The position numbers and the translations under genes are program-made. A stretch of DNA of 36,415 nt, taken from positions 1 to 36,415 of the forward strand of contig JAFTMB010000051.1 in assembly GCA_017452605.1 (NCBI GenBank), read 5' to 3'. Below are positions 32,351 to 36,415 of the stretch, piece after piece. A model generated the notes under the pieces. It was given only the letters and a program-made list of their open reading frames with translations. It was not told where the DNA came from and searched no databases. Every line of letters begins with the position of its first letter. Position 1 is the first letter of the stretch. This DNA is from Oscillospiraceae bacterium (lineage in GTDB: Bacteria > Bacillota > Clostridia > Oscillospirales > Oscillospiraceae).

Positions 32351-32621
32351 GCCAATTGCCCGTTAGCAGAAAGGCGAGATTCAATATAAAATTTAGAAAA
32401 AAGCAATACAAAAAGCAGGAGAAGCGATAGCAAAGGATATTGCGGAAAACCACGGCGTCTGATTACGCCTTTCCGTTTCAACAGAGTATATCTGGAAGAT
32501 AATCTGGGCCGCGTAAAGGCGGGTATGAAGGAGCAGGGTAAGATTCCTTCCCGGGCTGTTTCTTTCCATGAAAAGGTTTATCAGAAGCCCCCGGCATTCA
32601 ACAAGGGGGAATGTGCATTTT
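32351..32621. other. intergenic stretch with a probable decayed coding segment
   Basis: The plus strand from about 32474 to 32603 translates in one frame to RFNRVYLEDNLGRVKAGMKE followed by QGKIPSRAVSFHEKVYQ and PPAFNKG, which looks like genuine protein rather than noise. An adjacent frame just upstream gives IQKAGEAIAKDIAENHGV before a TGA at 32460-32462, suggesting a frameshifted or rearranged gene remnant. I do not recognise the family. There is no start codon with a ribosome site and no promoter. Confidence -1.
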
Positions 32622-34070
<1,449 letters not shown>

Positions 34071-34081
34071 TTATGAAAATT

Positions 34082-34112
34082 ATCCGCACAGCGTTTTTCT
34101 CGCTGTGCGGAT
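34082..34112 (-). terminator. terminator of the tldD-pmbA operon
   Basis: 12-bp perfect arms ATCCGCACAGCG (34082-34093) and complement (34101-34112), 7-nt loop, about 20 nt after the pmbA stop. On the minus strand it is followed by AATTTTC. Confidence -1.
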
Positions 34113-34133
34113 ATTGTGGATGTTGACAACAGC

Positions 34134-35480
34134 TTATTTGCCCGCTACGGAAAGTCCATCTGCCAGAACGCTGGGCGCGCCGAAGGTGGTCATGCCCATG
34201 GCCCGGGGCAGCTCGCAGTTATCTGCCAGAGCGCGGATATTTTTCAGCATTTCATAGAAGTTGCCTGCAACGGTAAAGGACTTGACATACTCCGCCTTTT
34301 TGCCGCCGCGAATCATGAAGCCGGAGCTTTGCAGGGAAAAATCACCCGACACTTCATTGGCGCCGGCGTGCAGGCCGCTCAAATCCGTAATATACACGCC
34401 CTCGCCTGCCATCTGAATCAGCTCATCCTCCGACACATCGCCGCCCTGAAGATACATGGTAAAGGGGCGGATGGCTACGGGAGAATCGTAGTTTGCCTTG
34501 GAGGCATTGCCGGTGGTTTTCTTTCCGGCAACGGCAGCGGTCTTCAAATTGTAAAGCAGGGTAAGGAGCTTGCCGTTTTCAATCACATTTTTCTTATGGG
34601 TGGGACTTCCCTCCGCGTCAAAATGGATGGGTTCCGGATTTTCCTTATGGAACGGATCGTCCACCAAGGTGACAATGGGCGAGGCCACCATTTCCCCCTC
34701 GCTGGATGCGTAGGGAGAAAGGCCCTTCTGGGCAGCCTCAGAGGAAAAAGCGGAGCTGAACACATTCAAAAGGCTGCTCATAGCCTCGGGATTGAACACC
34801 ACGGGATACTGCCCGGTGGGGGCAGGCTCGCCGCCCAGCTGGATTTTGGCGCTGTCCACAGCCTTTTTCACCATGGCGTCCACATCAAGGGTGTCCAGCT
34901 TGCCCAGCTTGATTTGATAATCGTTTGCCATTTCCTTGCCGTCAGACACAACACCCACCACAATCAAACCGGCAGTATTGTTTTCATACCGCAGATCCAG
35001 ACCCTTGGAATTGTAAATCGCCATTTCGCTGCGCTGGCTGATGCCCTGGGTCTGGCAGCCGTCCACCACCGCGGGGTCAGCGGCGTAGATTTTCTCCTGG
35101 GCAGCCAAAACAGTGGAAATCAACTCCTCGGTGGTGGGCAGCTCATAGGGAGTCAGCTCCAGATCTTCATATTCCTGACCGCCCTCACCCAAAAATACCT
35201 GCTCCTCGGCCTCCAAAACCAATGCGCTGTCCGCCGCTTTCAAGACGATGGCCTTGGCCTGCTGGGGGCTCAAATCCTCGGTGGAAGCATAGCCCATCTT
35301 GCCGCCGACAATGCACCGGAAGCAAACGCCGCCCTGCTCGGAGGCGGAAAACTCGTTGATTTCGTGCTGGAAGGTATCCACACTGATGCTGGAGCCTGCC
35401 TGATAGTAAAGCTCATACTCTTCAATCCCTGCCTGCCGGCAAGCGGCAATCACATACTGCTTAAATTCCTGAAAATTCAT
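34134..35480 (-). CDS. pmbA: metalloprotease-like protein PmbA/TldE
   Basis: 448 residues. The TldE/PmbA partner of TldD: the two form a heterodimer that degrades or matures peptides, for example in microcin processing. The N-terminal domain has the family pattern (GIEEYELYYQAGSSISVD, ASEQGGVCFRCIVGGKMGYASTEDLS); the C-terminal half has VTLVDDPFHKENPEPIHFDAEGSPTHKKNVIENGKLL and TDLSGLHAGANEVSGDFSLQSSGF. TldE lacks the HExxxH metal site, as here. ATG 35480 follows AAGGAGGG. It begins 12 nt after tldD, and the physical pairing makes the assignment firm. Substrate in this organism is unknown. Confidence -1.
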   Translation of the reverse strand: MNFQEFKQYVIAACRQAGIEEYELYYQAGSSISVDTFQHEINEFSASEQGGVCFRCIVGGKMGYASTEDLSPQQAKAIVLKAADSALVLEAEEQVFLGEGGQEYEDLELTPYELPTTEELISTVLAAQEKIYAADPAVVDGCQTQGISQRSEMAIYNSKGLDLRYENNTAGLIVVGVVSDGKEMANDYQIKLGKLDTLDVDAMVKKAVDSAKIQLGGEPAPTGQYPVVFNPEAMSSLLNVFSSAFSSEAAQKGLSPYASSEGEMVASPIVTLVDDPFHKENPEPIHFDAEGSPTHKKNVIENGKLLTLLYNLKTAAVAGKKTTGNASKANYDSPVAIRPFTMYLQGGDVSEDELIQMAGEGVYITDLSGLHAGANEVSGDFSLQSSGFMIRGGKKAEYVKSFTVAGNFYEMLKNIRALADNCELPRAMGMTTFGAPSVLADGLSVAGK

Positions 35481-35492
35481 AGTATTCCCTCC

Positions 35493-36415
35493 TTATCTGC
35501 CGCCAACGGTAATGGTGGACACCCGAATCAGGGGCTGACCCACATTGGTGGGAACGCTGCCGCTAGAAGACCCGCACATACCCTGGGCCATATCCAGCTG
35601 TGAGCCCACCATATCAATGTTCTGAATGATTTCAGAACCCTTGCCCACCAGGGTAGCGCCCCGGACGGGCTCGCAAATCTTGCCACCCCGAATAAGATAA
35701 CCCTCGTTGACAGCAAAGTTAAACTCGCCGGTAACGGGATTAACAGAGCCACCGCCCATGGAGGCTGCATACAGGCCGTACTCGATAGAGGAGATAATAT
35801 CCTCGTTTTTATCCTCGCCGGGGGCGATATAGGTGTTGGTCATACGGCTGGTGGGCGTATAGGCGTAGCTTTGACGGCGGGAATTGCCGGTGGATGCCAT
35901 GCCCATGCGGCGGCCGTTGAACTTATCAATCATATAAGACTTCAGCACGCCCTTTTCAATGAGCACATTTTTCTGAGAGGGTGTGCCCTCATCGTCAAAG
36001 TTGATAGAGCCCCAGGCATTGGGAATGGCGCCGTCATCAATGGCGGTGACCTTTTCGTTGGCAATCTTCTGCCCCAGCTTTCCGGCAAACTGGCTCTGAC
36101 CGTAAGCGACGGAGGAAGCCTCCAGGGAGTGACCGCAGGCCTCATGGAAAATAACGCCGCCGAAGCCGTTTTCAATGGCCACCGGCATCACGCCCGCCGG
36201 GCAGTAGCCTGCGCCGGCCATGGTAACCGCCTGCTTTGCCGCTGTCAAACCTACCTGCTTGGGGTCTACGGTATCGAACATTTCCATGCCCATCCGCGCT
36301 CCGGGAGAGCAAGAACCCGTCTGGGTTCCCTGACCCTTGTCCGCCACAGCAGACAGCGCTATCCGGGTGCGGATTTGGCGGTCCTGGGCGTATAGGCCTT
36401 CGGTACTGACGATGA
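35493..36415 (-). CDS. tldD: TldD metalloprotease subunit (5' end outside window)
   Basis: Catalytic partner of PmbA. The visible part, 307 residues, includes IVSTEGLYAQDRQIRTRIALSAVADK at the window edge, the zinc-binding HEACGHSLEA motif (HExxxH with upstream GGVIFHE) and the C-terminal MIDKFNGRRMGMASTGNSRRQSY, with TRMTNTYIAPGEDKNEDIISSIEYGLYAASMGGGSVNPVTGEFNFAVNEGYLIRGG as the classic TldD core. The reading frame stays open to the edge, so the start lies beyond it. It is cotranscribed with pmbA. Confidence -1.
   Translation of the reverse strand, partial: IVSTEGLYAQDRQIRTRIALSAVADKGQGTQTGSCSPGARMGMEMFDTVDPKQVGLTAAKQAVTMAGAGYCPAGVMPVAIENGFGGVIFHEACGHSLEASSVAYGQSQFAGKLGQKIANEKVTAIDDGAIPNAWGSINFDDEGTPSQKNVLIEKGVLKSYMIDKFNGRRMGMASTGNSRRQSYAYTPTSRMTNTYIAPGEDKNEDIISSIEYGLYAASMGGGSVNPVTGEFNFAVNEGYLIRGGKICEPVRGATLVGKGSEIIQNIDMVGSQLDMAQGMCGSSSGSVPTNVGQPLIRVSTITVGGR

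Noticed and set aside
34116-35603. Long plus-strand frame of 495 codons
   Set aside because: Antisense to pmbA and the end of tldD, low-complexity translation, no start signal; shadow.

Overview
This window reads as chromosome from a low-to-mid GC Gram-positive anaerobe of the Clostridia, most likely a gut Oscillospirales/Ruminococcaceae-type genome or a metagenome-assembled contig. The case rests on gene content: ECF-type vitamin transport, the trmK/Nif3-like pair, mtaB with queH, a Spo0A-C-like mini protein and an Lpl/YtcQ-type solute-binding lipoprotein. Strong Shine-Dalgarno sites and SigA-type promoters with 17-bp spacers support it. No rRNA, CRISPR array, complete insertion sequence or prophage is visible; the one RNA gene is a tRNA-Arg(CCG).

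Layout. 1-4060 (+): an ECF transporter operon with two EcfT genes, a fused double ATPase and one S component; the first EcfT carries an in-frame stop. 4071-5521: a small AT-richer accessory cassette bounded by hairpins, with a Spo0A-C-like mini protein and a SLOG-family protein on the minus strand, divergent from an XRE regulator. 5538-6656 (-): a membrane transglutaminase-like protein and tRNA-Arg. 6820-9353 (+): DUF1858 protein, TrmK, Nif3-like protein and YebC. 9391-9976: gene-poor, with a possible 37-residue gene and an orphan protein fragment. 9977-12121 (+): a NatAB-like ABC exporter. 12428-16386 (-): MoxR / DUF58 / transglutaminase-TgpA operon. 16529-19645 (+): DUF2461 protein, then dapA-dapB-dapF for the diaminopimelate/lysine pathway, with dapA interrupted by TAG. 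19775-25439 (+): metY, nitroreductase, ferredoxin-like aldo/keto reductase, then proB-proA-proC, probably one transcript. 25476-29382 (-): mtaB, queH, an RNA methyltransferase and a lipid kinase, an RNA-modification operon. 29540-32262: an AraC regulator divergent from an orphan solute-binding lipoprotein preceded by a permease remnant. 32350-32621: non-genic sequence with a likely decayed coding segment. 32622-33956 (-): NADP-type glutamate dehydrogenase. 34134-36415 (-): PmbA/TldE and TldD (partial).

Functionally the window is mostly housekeeping: amino-acid biosynthesis (lysine/DAP, proline, methionine, glutamate), tRNA/rRNA modification and transport. The accessory signal lies in the SLOG/Spo0A-C cassette, the two-EcfT transporter, the gene remnants (around 9.77, 30.45 and 32.5 kb) and two in-frame nonsense codons in otherwise intact genes (ecfT at 246 and dapA at 17461). 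I did not find a convincing wholly new multi-gene system; the best candidates for follow-up are in the findings.
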